A DNA stretch of 64,000 nucleotides, from the NCBI GenBank assembly GCA_028287465.1, contig JAQBPO010000084.1, forward strand, positions 1 to 64,000. Direction: 5' to 3'. The notes beneath the pieces are model-generated. The model was not told the origin of the DNA, ran no database searches, and saw only the letters and a list, made by a program, of their open reading frames with translations. Of this stretch, positions 25,267 through 34,976 are shown piece by piece. The stretch is from Fibrobacterota bacterium. Its GTDB lineage: Bacteria > Fibrobacterota > Fibrobacteria > UBA11236. The translations under genes were made by a program, and so were the position numbers. Each line of letters begins with the position of its first letter. The stretch's first letter is position 1.

Positions 25267-26591
25267 AATTCAAATCCCAGCAGATCGCCTATTGGTATTT
25301 CGCCGCGGCGCTGCTTTTCCTGTGCCTCCAGATCGTCTACGGCTTCATCATGGCCTTCGCGCATATGGGCTACGATGTCCTGCACCCCTTCATCGCCTTC
25401 AATACCGCGCGCGCGGTCCATACCAACCTGCTGGTGGTCTGGCTGATCACGGGATTCATGGGATCGGCCTATTTCATGATCCCGGAGGAAAGCGATCGGG
25501 AATTGTGGTCCCCCAAACTGGCGGTCATCCAGCTCATCGCCCTGGTCGCGGTAGGGGTCACCGCCGTCATCGGATTCCACTTCAACTGGTGGGAAGGGCG
25601 CAAATTCCTGGAGATCCCCCGCGAACTCGATTACCTGGTGGTGTTGGACATCCTGGCCTTCCTCCTGAATATCGGCATGACCATTTTCAAGGGCAAGCGT
25701 TTCACGAGTACGGCATTGGTGCTCTATATGGGATTGCTTTTCGCGGCCCTGCTCTATCTCCCAGGCATGATCGATTTCGACAATCAGACGCGGGATTCCT
25801 TCTACCGCTGGTGGGTGGTCCATCTCTGGGTTGAGGGCGTATGGGAACTGATCATGGGCGGCATCCTCTGCTATCTCCTCATCAAACTCACGGGGGTGGA
25901 TCGGGAAGTGGTGGAGAAATGGCTCTACGTGATCGTGGGCCTGACCTTCGTCTCCGGCATCCTCGGCACCGGCCACCATTACTATTACATCGGCACCCCC
26001 AGATACTGGCTGCTGATCGGAGGGATATTCTCGGCGCTGGAGCCCGTCGCCTTCCTGGCCATGGCGATAGCCGCCGTGACCATGGTCCGCAAAGGGGAAC
26101 GGAAACATGAGAACAGGCTGGCGCTGAGCTGGACCTTGGCCTGCGCCATCCTTTCCTTCGTCGGGGCCGGCTTCCTGGGCATCGCGCATACCATCCCCGG
26201 AGTGAATCTTTACACCCATGGGACCCTGGTCACCGCCATGCACGGCCACCTGGCCTTCTGGGGGGCATACGCCTGCATCAACCTGGCCATGATCGCCTAT
26301 GCCATGCCCCTGCTCACCGGCCGCAAGCTCTTCGATACGACCGGATCGCTCTGGGCTTTCTGGCTTTCCAATGTCGGCATGGTGTCCATGACCGCGGCGC
26401 TGGCCGTGGCGGGGGTAAGCCAGGTCATGTTGGAGCGTCGCATGGGACTGGATTTCATGACCGTGCAAAGGGAGATCGAAGTGCATTTCATCGGCATGGC
26501 CTTGGCCGCGAGCCTGTTCACCTTGGGCATAATCCTGTACGTGCTGAATTTCATCCGCTATGGCACGCCCAAGTGGGAAGGCGCGCAATGA
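25263..26591 (+). CDS. norB: NorB nitric oxide reductase catalytic subunit
   Basis: 442 residues from TTG 25263, which overlaps the norC stop (TTGA) and has GGAGGTGCCCA in front. It is a 12-helix haem-copper-oxidase family protein. HTNLLVVWL, VVHLWVEGVWELIMGG and GTGHHYYYIG hold His and Glu residues that ligate haems and the non-haem iron of the NO-reducing site; HGHLAFWGAY also fits. NorB reduces two NO to N2O with NorC as electron donor. The length fits the cytochrome-c-dependent type (cNor), not the longer quinol type. No nitrite reductase gene is nearby. Confidence 0.95.
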   Translation: MKFKSQQIAYWYFAAALLFLCLQIVYGFIMAFAHMGYDVLHPFIAFNTARAVHTNLLVVWLITGFMGSAYFMIPEESDRELWSPKLAVIQLIALVAVGVTAVIGFHFNWWEGRKFLEIPRELDYLVVLDILAFLLNIGMTIFKGKRFTSTALVLYMGLLFAALLYLPGMIDFDNQTRDSFYRWWVVHLWVEGVWELIMGGILCYLLIKLTGVDREVVEKWLYVIVGLTFVSGILGTGHHYYYIGTPRYWLLIGGIFSALEPVAFLAMAIAAVTMVRKGERKHENRLALSWTLACAILSFVGAGFLGIAHTIPGVNLYTHGTLVTAMHGHLAFWGAYACINLAMIAYAMPLLTGRKLFDTTGSLWAFWLSNVGMVSMTAALAVAGVSQVMLERRMGLDFMTVQREIEVHFIGMALAASLFTLGIILYVLNFIRYGTPKWEGAQ

Positions 26592-27418
26592 TCGCCGCGG
26601 GCCCCCTGGCGCAAGCTTCGGCCGAAGGCCAAGCGCCCCGGATAACGGAAATACCCTATTACCTGGCCACCGACCATGAGGAGCAGGTTTTCCGGACCGC
26701 GTTCCAAAACCGCCTGCCCATGATGTTGAAAGGCCCCACGGGATGCGGCAAGACCCGGTTCGTGGAATACATGGCGGCGAAATTGGGCCGGCCCCTGATT
26801 ACGGTTTCCTGCAACGAGGACACCACCGCCACCGACTTGCTGGGAAGGCATCTGTTCAAGGGAGGCGATACCGAATGGTACGATGGGCCCTTGACCCGCG
26901 GCGTCCGGGAAAGCGCCATCGTCTACCTGGACGAGATCGCGGAAGCCCGCGCCGATGCCATGGTCGCCATCCATCCCCTTACGGATTACCGCCGCGAATT
27001 GTTCCTGGACAGGACCGGCGAGACGCTGAAGGCCCAACCCGATTTCATGCTGGTGGTCTCCTACAATCCCGGTTACCAGAAAAGCCTGCGCGAGTTGAAG
27101 CCTTCCACGCGGCAACGCTTCGTGGGTTTGAGCTTCGGGTATCCCGATGAGGACCAAGAGGCCGCGATCGTGGTGCGGGAATCGCAGATCGAAATGAAGG
27201 TGGCGCAGAAGCTGGTCCGGATCGGCCGGAAAATCCGCGCCCTCAAGGAGCTTTCCCTGATGGAATCGGCGAGCACGCGCTTGTTGATCGCGGCCGGGCT
27301 GCTGATGCGCGGCGGCCTGCCCCCGCGGCTGGCCTGCTTCACGGCGATAGCCGAGCCCTTGACGGACGATATCGACGCGCGGGCGGCTTTGAAACAACTG
27401 ATCGATATTTCGATTTGA
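26588..27418 (+). CDS. norQ: NorQ AAA+ ATPase for nitric oxide reductase assembly
   Basis: 276 residues, overlapping the norB stop by 4 bp (ATGA). It is a MoxR-type AAA+ ATPase with Walker A GPTGCGKT (about 49-56) and Walker B SAIVYLDEIAEA. The family NorQ/CbbQ works with a VWA partner to insert the non-haem iron or metal centre into NorB. ITVSCNEDTTATDLLGRHLFKGGDTEWYDGPL is the characteristic NorQ block. norD follows 33 bp later. Cytoplasmic. Confidence 0.93.
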   Translation: MIAAGPLAQASAEGQAPRITEIPYYLATDHEEQVFRTAFQNRLPMMLKGPTGCGKTRFVEYMAAKLGRPLITVSCNEDTTATDLLGRHLFKGGDTEWYDGPLTRGVRESAIVYLDEIAEARADAMVAIHPLTDYRRELFLDRTGETLKAQPDFMLVVSYNPGYQKSLRELKPSTRQRFVGLSFGYPDEDQEAAIVVRESQIEMKVAQKLVRIGRKIRALKELSLMESASTRLLIAAGLLMRGGLPPRLACFTAIAEPLTDDIDARAALKQLIDISI

Positions 27419-27451
27419 ATCCGGGTACCCTCGGGGTGGATTGAGGCCGGG

Positions 27452-29185
27452 ATGCTGGAATGGGAAGAAGGGCTTTTCAAGGGCGGGCGGGCCCTATTCG
27501 CGGCCCTGTGGACCAAGCCCAGATCCAAGCCCTTCCGGGCGGCCGAAGCGGATCTCGCTTCCATGCGGATGGAGCTGTTCTATTTCGCGCACCTCCTGTC
27601 GGGACGGCAACTGTCGATCTTCGAAACCTCCGATGCCATTCTGCGGATCGGAAACCGCCTCTGCCTCCCATCCAAATGCGCCCTGCATACCGACTCCGGA
27701 TTGAACCGGGATTTCTACCGCGTCAAAACCGCCTTGGGCGCGCTTTCCCTGAGAGAGCGGAAGGCGCTCGTGGACCTGGACGAGGAAGCCGGCCTGGCCT
27801 ATCTCTCCGGCCTGCTCGCCGCGGAATATCCCGGGCTGCTGGAAAAGCTGCATACCCAAAAGTTGCGGTTGCCCGAGGACTTTCCCTGGGCACGGCATTT
27901 CGGGGTCGTCCGGGCGGACCCGGCTCCGAACGGCGTCCAAGCCGCAGGTACGGGCGATGGGGATCCGGAGGACGATGCAAGCGAAAAGGACCCCCGTAAC
28001 CCTGATGCTACCGAAATCGAAGGCAAGGGGCGGACCCAGGTCGAGGTAATCCTGGGGGAGGACATCAAAGCGCCCGATGTTCCCCAACATACCTTCGAGA
28101 AGGTGGAAACCCTGGAAGAGTTCGAAGGGCTGGACCGGCAATTGGACGGCACCGACGATCTCGAGGACCATCAGGATGCCTTGGATGAACTGGACATGCG
28201 CCATGTCATCCGATCCAAGGATAAGGCGGCCGGCCTTTACCGGGCCGACATAGCCCTCAATCCCTTGGAATTGGAAGGCTCCACCCGCAAGCCCGCAGCG
28301 GGCATTCCGTATCCGGAATGGGATTTCCGTAAACGGGAATACAAACGGGATTGGTGCTGGGTGCAAATCGCCGCGTTCGACAAGCGGGACCATGCCTGGG
28401 CCGAAACGGCGAGGCGCAAGCACGGCCCGGCCATCCTGGCGTTGAAAAGGAAACTGGAACAGTTTTCCACGGATTACCTGCGCGCGCGCGCGCAACCCTC
28501 GGGGGACGAATTCGACCTCGAGGCCCTGGTGGAAGCCCGCATCTCCATGCAAAGCGGCGGCGCGCCTTCGGAAAACATCTATACCTACCGCCGACGCGAC
28601 CTGTCCGACGTGGCCACCCTGATCCTGGTGGACTTGAGCGATTCCACCGATGCCTGGGTCAAAGGCGAGCATGTCCTGGAAACCCTGCGCGGCGCCTTGT
28701 TCTGCCTGGGCGAGGCGCTGGAGGCCTTTACGCACGGGTTCGCCATCGCGGGTTTCGCTTCCGACACGCGGCGCGCCTGCCGCTATCTGCCCATCAAGGA
28801 TTTCGACTCGCCGTGGAGCGAGGCCGTCCCCAAATTCGGCGCCCTGTCCGCGCAAGGCTATACGCGGATGGGCCCGGCCGTGCGCCATGCGACGCGCATC
28901 CTGGACGCGCGCAATGCCGCGAAAAAGGCCATCCTCCTCATCAGCGACGGCAAACCTTGCGACTATGATACCTACGAGGGCCGCTATGGGATCCAGGACG
29001 TCAAGAAGGCCTTTCAGGAGGCGAAAAGGAAGGATATCCTGACCCATGCCTTCGCGGTGGACCACAAGGCGCGCGAATACTTCCCGGCCATGTTCGAGCC
29101 GCGCAATTACAGCGTGATTTCCCAACCCAAGGATTTGGCGGACGCGATCTTCCGTTTCTTCATGACCTTGAAGGCGGACAAGTAG
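27452..29185 (+). CDS. norD: NorD von Willebrand factor type A protein
   Basis: 577 residues. The C-terminal half is a VWA domain with the MIDAS sequence DLSDS (Asp394-Ser398), then GFAIAGFASDTRRACRYL and AAKKAILLISDGKPCDYDTYEGRYG. The N-terminal half carries ~240 residues of acidic linker and helical sequence (EGKGRTQVEVILGEDIKAP, DDLEDHQDALDELD). NorD pairs with NorQ to mature nitric oxide reductase. A GAGG lies upstream of ATG 27452. It closes the nor operon. Confidence 0.92.
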   Translation: MLEWEEGLFKGGRALFAALWTKPRSKPFRAAEADLASMRMELFYFAHLLSGRQLSIFETSDAILRIGNRLCLPSKCALHTDSGLNRDFYRVKTALGALSLRERKALVDLDEEAGLAYLSGLLAAEYPGLLEKLHTQKLRLPEDFPWARHFGVVRADPAPNGVQAAGTGDGDPEDDASEKDPRNPDATEIEGKGRTQVEVILGEDIKAPDVPQHTFEKVETLEEFEGLDRQLDGTDDLEDHQDALDELDMRHVIRSKDKAAGLYRADIALNPLELEGSTRKPAAGIPYPEWDFRKREYKRDWCWVQIAAFDKRDHAWAETARRKHGPAILALKRKLEQFSTDYLRARAQPSGDEFDLEALVEARISMQSGGAPSENIYTYRRRDLSDVATLILVDLSDSTDAWVKGEHVLETLRGALFCLGEALEAFTHGFAIAGFASDTRRACRYLPIKDFDSPWSEAVPKFGALSAQGYTRMGPAVRHATRILDARNAAKKAILLISDGKPCDYDTYEGRYGIQDVKKAFQEAKRKDILTHAFAVDHKAREYFPAMFEPRNYSVISQPKDLADAIFRFFMTLKADK

Positions 29186-29285
29186 GCGAGGGGTATCCGG
29201 ATCCTCGCGGAATTGCCTACATTTTCGACCGGATCCGTATCGGCCTTATGGGCGATCGGGCCTGCAACAATTCGGAGACATTCCC

Positions 29286-29852
29286 ATGGCACCCAAAACC
29301 AAGAGCATTGAACCCAAGGTCAAGAGCGCCTCGCGCGCAAGCAAGCCGGGCAAGGAGGCCGTGAAGCCCAAGACCCCGGCGAAGGCGAAGCCAAGCGCTG
29401 CGAAGGCCAAACCGGCAGGGGCGCGAGAGGGCGGGAAAAGCGGTAAGGCCGGCAAGGGGGACGGGCAAGCGACGGGACCCGCCGCCTCCAAGCTCATCGA
29501 CAAGCGGATCCGCGACCTGAACGATTGGCGGGGAGAGACCCTGGCCCGCATGCGGGCGCTGATCCTGGAATCCGCTCCCGGAATGATCGAGGAGTGGAAA
29601 TGGATGGGCACTCCGGTCTGGTCGAACGACGGGATGGTGTGCACCGGGGAGTCCTACAAGTCGGTCGTGAAGCTTACTTTCGCCAAGGGGGCCAGCCTCC
29701 CGGACCCGGCGCGCCTCTTCAATTCCAGCCTGGAAGGAAATACGCGCAGGGCGATCGATATCCAGGAAGGGGAGAAGGTGGATGCGGGGGCGTTCAAGGC
29801 GTTGATCAAGGCCGCGGTGGCCCTGAACGGATCGAAGGCGAAAAAGCGGTAG
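29286..29852 (+). CDS. DUF1801-family protein with lysine/alanine-rich N-terminus
   Basis: 188 residues. The first ~65 are Lys, Ala, Pro and Ser (with repeated KAKPSAAKAKP-type runs) and have no hydrophobic core. The rest is a DUF1801-type domain: IDKRIRDLNDWRGETLARMRALILESAPGMIEEWKWMGTPVWS, YKSVVKLTFAKGASLPDP and the C-terminal RRAIDIQEGEKVDAGAFKALI. DUF1801 proteins are small, of unknown function. A similar basic tail occurs at the other end of the VOC gene at 16110. The tail may bind nucleic acid; not proven. Confidence 0.83.
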   Translation: MAPKTKSIEPKVKSASRASKPGKEAVKPKTPAKAKPSAAKAKPAGAREGGKSGKAGKGDGQATGPAASKLIDKRIRDLNDWRGETLARMRALILESAPGMIEEWKWMGTPVWSNDGMVCTGESYKSVVKLTFAKGASLPDPARLFNSSLEGNTRRAIDIQEGEKVDAGAFKALIKAAVALNGSKAKKR

Positions 29853-29921
29853 GCCCTGGGGCTCCCCCCCTGCGGCAATGAGCCGAGACCTCCGCGTGGC
29901 GACTATTCCACCGTCGGATTC

Positions 29922-32201
29922 CTATTGGTTGGCGTTATCCAGGAACCAGTTTCCGGTGGCATCGTCCTTGATGGAAAGATCCGCTTTCTTGTCCCCGTCA
30001 TAGTCGGCGGGCACAGGCTTAGCACCTGCATCCCCGTACCAATCGTAATATTGGTTCCACTTCCCGAATCCATCACTGGCCAAATCGATGTACCAGCCTC
30101 CATTACCCGTGGACGTTTTGATGCTCAGGTCCGCGCGGCCATCTCCGTCAAAATCCGCCGGGACGGCCGTCGCTGCGGAAACCAGTCCGGGCCGGAAGGT
30201 CTTCGGGGTGGCGCCCAGGCCATCCGAGAAATAATCGATTATCCACTCCCCCGCGGCGGTATAGACAGCCAAGTCGGTATGCTTATCCCCGTCGAAGTCG
30301 AAAGCCAGGGGCTTTGCGGAAGCGAAGGATGTGAACGTCGAGAAAACCTGATCCCAGGTTCCGAACCCGTTCGAGGCCAGGTCCAGATACCACTTTCCGT
30401 CAACGGCGAAGATCCCGATATCGGCCTTTCCATCGTTATCATAATCGGCCGGAACCGGCTTCTCGCCTGCGCCCCCTATGGCATTGATGGCTACCGTGGA
30501 CTGCCAGCAACAGTATCCATTTGAAGCATAGTCGATGTACCATTTATGCTGGGGCGGATAATAGATGGACAGGTTGGCCTTTTTGTCGCCATCGTAGTCG
30601 GCGGGGGTCGGAAGGGCTGCGGCGTCCCCGTAGCCCGGAAGGGTGAGGAAAGAGCCCGTGGAGGAATACTTTATCTTCCAAACGCCCGCATCCGAGAATA
30701 CCGCTCGATCCGCCTTGCCATCGCCATCGTAGTCGGCGGGAAAGGGCCGGGACTCGGCGCCGCCCCAACCGGGTTCGGCGGCACCGTTCCAGCCCCCGAA
30801 ATGCAAAGGGTTGGGCTTGAGGCGCAACAATTCCGCACCGCCATTCGTCACTCCTACCGGAACCGTCGTGATACCGGTCCGGTTGTCGAAAGAGGCGTTA
30901 TTCACCAGGACCCAGGAACCGGAGTTCTTGGGATGCCGTTCCACGATGTAATTGCCTTGGATCCCGAGGGTCACGGCGTTAATGGTCGTATTGGTCCGTT
31001 CCTTATTCATGACGAGCAGATGGGGAACGCCGGCCAAAGCGTTCTTGCCGTCGAAGATGCCTACCATGAACCGATCCGAACTGATGCTCTTCAAATAGGG
31101 CGTGGCAGCGCCGACCTTGGGAACGGGTTCGGTAGTGAAGGCATCATTGGTAGAGCCGTGGACGGTGGTTTTCCAGGTCAGATTCATCAAGGTGGAACCC
31201 ATGCTTTTCACCTGGGCATTGATATTCTTCGCCCAGGTATATGATGCCTGGGTATTATAGGCATCATCGATTAAGGCATTGTCGTAGCAGGAGGCATTGG
31301 GCTTGGCGTAGGTGAAGTAAATCAGGCCCTTGGCTCCATAAGCGATAGGGGCCCAAGCGCTGAATCTGAGATTCGGTTCGGTAATCGCCGCATACCCTGG
31401 GACGCATGCGCCGGTTTTATCCAATCCGCCGTGTTTTACCGAAAGGGGATACGCCCAGAAGCTTTTCGCAAGGGGCGTGGTCTCCTTGGCGAAGAGTTCG
31501 AGATTCCGGAAATAGTAGGTGACCGTTTCCCCATAGGTCTGGAAGGTGCCGCCTGCAGCATCCAGCACGGTATAGTAGTCGAACCCGGCGACCTTGACCT
31601 GGCTATTGGAAATCCAATTATGCACATAGGTTTTATAACCGTTCCAGTCGTCCCAATAGCCCACCTGATCAGGAGTCACATTCTTGACATAAGGATTCAG
31701 GTTCACATAGGCCAGCTTGGAAACATCCACGGACTGGAACCGGTTTTGCCAAAGCAGGGTATTGGCGATCACCGCAGGTTTGGGTTCGTCGGCCAGATTG
31801 TATCCATAAAGCACCCCACGCTGGGCCGACGTAAGAGCATCGGTTCCGGACGCATCGTACTTGGCGAGAATGGCATCCGCGGCGGCCTGATTGTAGGTTA
31901 GGCCGGCGGCCGAGCCCCCGTACCCATCGTCATGGATAAGGGTTTTGAGTCCCGTAACCGTGGCCAAACGGTCCAACCGGTATAGGTTCCCTGCCCGGGT
32001 CTTGGCGAAATCGCCTTCACCCATGAGCAGATTGAAATTAGCCGACTTCAAGGTGGCGAGGTGCTGCTCATCCGAGGCGATATTATTGCCCGGTAGGACA
32101 TCGGGATCCCAAAATGTTCCGAGTATGAATTCGCTTTGCGAAAAGGATTGGGCTTGCGCCATGGAGAGGCCGCAGAATATGGCGCAAAGAACATACCGCA
32201 T
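29922..32201 (-). CDS. Secreted protein with glycosidase-like barrel and six FG-GAP/VCBS calcium-binding repeats
   Basis: 759 residues from ATG 32201, with AGGAG upstream and a signal peptide (YVLCAIFCGLSMAQAQ). Residues ~20-460 resemble a TIM-barrel sugar enzyme, with GVLYGYNLADEPKP and YGAKGLIYFTYAKPN where catalytic acids might lie, but the family is not certain. The C-terminal ~300 residues contain six repeats with a Dx[DN]xDxxxD-type loop (ADYDGDGKADRAVF, ADYDGDKKANLSIY, ADYDNDGKADIGIF, FDFDGDKHTDLAVY, ADFDGDGRADLSIK, ADYDGDKKADLSIK). These are FG-GAP/VCBS-like blades that bind calcium and often fold into a propeller. Possible roles are polysaccharide binding or degradation. Confidence 0.78.
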   Translation of the reverse strand: MRYVLCAIFCGLSMAQAQSFSQSEFILGTFWDPDVLPGNNIASDEQHLATLKSANFNLLMGEGDFAKTRAGNLYRLDRLATVTGLKTLIHDDGYGGSAAGLTYNQAAADAILAKYDASGTDALTSAQRGVLYGYNLADEPKPAVIANTLLWQNRFQSVDVSKLAYVNLNPYVKNVTPDQVGYWDDWNGYKTYVHNWISNSQVKVAGFDYYTVLDAAGGTFQTYGETVTYYFRNLELFAKETTPLAKSFWAYPLSVKHGGLDKTGACVPGYAAITEPNLRFSAWAPIAYGAKGLIYFTYAKPNASCYDNALIDDAYNTQASYTWAKNINAQVKSMGSTLMNLTWKTTVHGSTNDAFTTEPVPKVGAATPYLKSISSDRFMVGIFDGKNALAGVPHLLVMNKERTNTTINAVTLGIQGNYIVERHPKNSGSWVLVNNASFDNRTGITTVPVGVTNGGAELLRLKPNPLHFGGWNGAAEPGWGGAESRPFPADYDGDGKADRAVFSDAGVWKIKYSSTGSFLTLPGYGDAAALPTPADYDGDKKANLSIYYPPQHKWYIDYASNGYCCWQSTVAINAIGGAGEKPVPADYDNDGKADIGIFAVDGKWYLDLASNGFGTWDQVFSTFTSFASAKPLAFDFDGDKHTDLAVYTAAGEWIIDYFSDGLGATPKTFRPGLVSAATAVPADFDGDGRADLSIKTSTGNGGWYIDLASDGFGKWNQYYDWYGDAGAKPVPADYDGDKKADLSIKDDATGNWFLDNANQ

Positions 32202-32408
32202 GAACAGCTCCTGGAAGGATTGGGGAAAGGCCGCACCGCAAGATATGCAATGATCAGGATCCACCCAAGCACCAATCTCGGTGGTGATAGCCAGGGATAT
32301 CGCCTATTTTGAGGTGTTTATCACGAATCGAAACACCCGTCCCTTACCATGCACATCCTCCTTGTCCGGCCGGGTGGGGAAAATATATTAGCAGGGGGAG
32401 GACCACCT

Positions 32409-32579
32409 ATGTCCGCATTCGCCTTGTACCTGATCGGGTTCATCATGATTATCGGCGGGATGGCCTACGGGGCCTTCCGGCTGGGCGTCCCCCACGTGTG
32501 GATCATCATCGGAACCATCATCCTCCTGGGCATCGGGTTCACCACGGGGGCCTCCCGCACCCGCCGCCGCGACGTCTAG
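32409..32579 (+). CDS. Small two-helix membrane protein
   Basis: 56 residues from ATG 32409, with GGGGGAGG upstream. Two hydrophobic segments (FALYLIGFIMIIGGMAYGAF and HVWIIIGTIILLGIGFTTGA) are joined by a short loop and followed by a basic RTRRRDV tail. Small proteins of this kind are common in soil bacteria and have no known function. Longer in-frame starts lack a ribosome binding site. It lies between the FG-GAP protein and the GH19 gene. Confidence 0.6.
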   Translation: MSAFALYLIGFIMIIGGMAYGAFRLGVPHVWIIIGTIILLGIGFTTGASRTRRRDV

Positions 32580-32720
32580 CAAAGACCCCGAAAGACCCTT
32601 CCCCAGGTTGCCTGCCTTGCGCAGCCTTGGCCCCAATAGTCACTTAATTGAATCGATAGCCTTCCCCTGGACCGGGGATCCGCCTTAGAATAGGGGAAAC
32701 CTTTTCCCAACGAGACAGGC

Positions 32721-34280
32721 ATGCGCTCCCATTCCAGAGGTTCGGTTTTTCCAGGGGGTCGGTTGGCCTGCCTTATCCTTCCCTTCCTCCCCATCAGTCC
32801 GGGCGCCCAGGATTTCATCTACGCCACGGGCACCTTCGTGACCAACGCGCCGGCCACCATTACGGCCCATCCTATCGGGTTGAATCTACCGAACGATTCG
32901 ACCTTCGTATTCCGGACCGGGGCCGGGAACAAGATCGGGTTCAGCCTCCCCGTCGCCTTGGCGAATAGCGCGATCCGGCCGGGTTTTTCCGTCCACCCCA
33001 TTTCCCCCATGCCACTCATGGAAGACCGGGGTCCCCTCCTGGATGCCGCGGGACGGCGCATACCCCAATACCCGTCCGGTCCGTCTCCGATGCAGGAAGA
33101 CCATGGTTCCCATAGGGGATCTGGAATCCGGTTCCGGGCGCCCGCGCCTGGCCCGTCCCCGGTGAACCTCGCCGCCCGCATGGCGTCCGCATCCCTGCCG
33201 TACCGGTTCTCGGTGGCCAGCCTGTCCGCAAGCTTCGGCGATACCGGCGGCATCGTCAAGACCCTGGTGGAAAAAGCCAATGGCGATATCGAATTACGGC
33301 TCCCATCCATCGGAAGCGCCGGTTCCCGGTTCAAGGAGCTTCTGACGGAAGCGCAATACCAGGCCCTGTTCCCGAACCGGTTCGGCTTCGGCAAGACCGG
33401 GGAGGCCAGCGACGGGCATGAGGATTTCTATTCCTACGCCTCGTTCATCAAGGCCGTCGACAAGCTCTCCACCATCAAGGTGAAAATCCTGATGCGGGCG
33501 GGCACGGACTATGCCCAGAAATTGATCTGGACGGACACGGCCTCGGGCGTTACCAGGACCATGATCACCCACGGGGACTATGACGCGGAATGGAACCTGG
33601 ACGTCGGCGAGGATACCATCGGCACCATCCGCTATGCCGATTTCTGCGCCGAAGGAAGCCTGGAGATCCGCAAACGCGAACTGGCCGCGTTCTTCGCCAA
33701 CGTGGCGCATGAGACCGGAGGAGGCTGGGAGGGCGCGCCGAACGGCGGGCAATACGCCTGGGGCCTCTACTGGCGGGAAGAAGTGGCCTGGCAGACGAAC
33801 CCCGGCAATGCCGATCTGGGCTACGTGGATCTTTCGAATACCATGTATCCGGCCTATCCGGGCAAATCCTATCACGGGCGCGGGCCGATCCAGGTCTCCT
33901 GGAACTACAACTACGGGCAGGCCAGCGAATTCCTCTACGGGGACAAGAACATCCTGCTGCGCGCGCCGGAGCTGGTCTTGGCGAGCGGCGATGCGGCCTT
34001 CATGACGGCCATCTGGTTCTGGATGTATCCCCAAGGGACCATCCCCGCCAGCCACGACATCATGACGGGCCGGTGGAAACCCAACCCGGCCGATATCGCG
34101 GCCGGCCGGGACAAGTCAAGGTTCGGCGCGACCGTCAACGTCGTCAACGGCGCGCAGGAATGCGGGCATGGGGCGGATGAACGGGTCGCGGATCGCGTCG
34201 GGCACTTCAAATGGTTTTCCGGGATATTCGGGATATCCCTGGAACCCGTCCTGGACTGCGGCTCGCAACAACCGTTCTGA
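32721..34280 (+). CDS. Secreted GH19 chitinase
   Basis: 519 residues with a signal peptide. The N-terminal ~220 residues include a Pro-rich and beta-rich region of unknown role. From about residue 230 a GH19 domain follows: KRELAAFFANVAHETGGGWE holds the catalytic Glu331, with the second acid in the WREE region (Glu353/354). YHGRGPIQVSWNYNYGQAS is the conserved substrate-binding block, then TAIWFWMYPQ. GH19 enzymes are inverting endochitinases acting on chitin of fungi and arthropods. It joins the GH18 chitinase at 55372. Activity is a strong family-based inference. Confidence 0.9.
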   Translation: MRSHSRGSVFPGGRLACLILPFLPISPGAQDFIYATGTFVTNAPATITAHPIGLNLPNDSTFVFRTGAGNKIGFSLPVALANSAIRPGFSVHPISPMPLMEDRGPLLDAAGRRIPQYPSGPSPMQEDHGSHRGSGIRFRAPAPGPSPVNLAARMASASLPYRFSVASLSASFGDTGGIVKTLVEKANGDIELRLPSIGSAGSRFKELLTEAQYQALFPNRFGFGKTGEASDGHEDFYSYASFIKAVDKLSTIKVKILMRAGTDYAQKLIWTDTASGVTRTMITHGDYDAEWNLDVGEDTIGTIRYADFCAEGSLEIRKRELAAFFANVAHETGGGWEGAPNGGQYAWGLYWREEVAWQTNPGNADLGYVDLSNTMYPAYPGKSYHGRGPIQVSWNYNYGQASEFLYGDKNILLRAPELVLASGDAAFMTAIWFWMYPQGTIPASHDIMTGRWKPNPADIAAGRDKSRFGATVNVVNGAQECGHGADERVADRVGHFKWFSGIFGISLEPVLDCGSQQPF

Positions 34281-34308
34281 TTCCGCCCCTCGCCGGATCC
34301 TCGGACCG

Positions 34309-34818
34309 CTATTTAGGGGCCGCCTGGGTGGAAGAGAAGCTGTAGCGGGCGAACTTCCATTTCCCGCCTTCCTTGCGCAGGAGGAATAGCTCCTGGAAGG
34401 CGGAGGGGATTTCCGCGCCATTGGCCACGACCTTCATGAGTCCGCTGGAATTCGATCGCAACATGGCCCATTCCGGACCCAAGGCCTTTACTTCGGCGAC
34501 CTTGAACTTCAGGGTCAGCGAGATGGCTTTGAAGGTCCCGGTATAGAATCCCTCCACGGCCTCGGTTCCCACGGAAGTGGGCGTCTCCTGCATCATGACC
34601 ACGGGGTCATCCGCATACAGGCGCATGACGGCCTTTACGTCGCCGGCATTGAGGGCGACCTCATACCTGCCCAGCAGTTGTTCGATTTCCGTCCGCTGGG
34701 CCCCGTCCAGGGCCCCGACCCCGCCATTGGGGCCCGCGACGGCGTCCTCCGTCCCGCAACCTACCAAGGTGCTGAGGGCGACCACGATTCCGGCCATTTT
34801 CGATTTCGATGCGTTCAT
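34309..34818 (-). CDS. SnoaL-like lipoprotein
   Basis: 169 residues from ATG 34818, with AGGAG upstream. A lipoprotein signal (KMAGIVVALSTLVGCG, lipobox LVGC) is followed by a SnoaL/NTF2-like domain: EIEQLLGRYEVALNAGDVKAVMRLYADDPVVMMQETP, VGTEAVEGFYTGTFKAISL and a C-terminal WKFARYSF. Such exported NTF2-fold proteins are of unknown function; many bind small ligands. It is convergent with the GH19 gene and followed (upstream) by the Crp/Fnr regulator on the same strand. Probably in the periplasm or outer membrane. Confidence 0.82.
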   Translation of the reverse strand: MNASKSKMAGIVVALSTLVGCGTEDAVAGPNGGVGALDGAQRTEIEQLLGRYEVALNAGDVKAVMRLYADDPVVMMQETPTSVGTEAVEGFYTGTFKAISLTLKFKVAEVKALGPEWAMLRSNSSGLMKVVANGAEIPSAFQELFLLRKEGGKWKFARYSFSSTQAAPK

Positions 34819-34976
34819 GATACTCTCCTGTTTGCAAGGCGGCCCGCCCAGGCGGGCGCCCTTCGTGATGGCCGCTCCACCTTGGGCGACCTTGCGCAAA
34901 TAATACGGGAAAACCATCCGGATCGGAATTGAACCAGGTTAGGAAATAACCTTAACCCAGGTTAAGATCCTGCGGG

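Noticed and set aside
27494-29125. A 543-codon minus-strand frame
   Set aside because: Antisense to norD, which has a clear VWA domain.
32313-32337. GGTGTTT/AAACACC inverted repeat as a terminator
   Set aside because: Arms of only seven bases with an 11-base loop and no T-run; it sits upstream of the FG-GAP gene and may be an operator, but is not supported.
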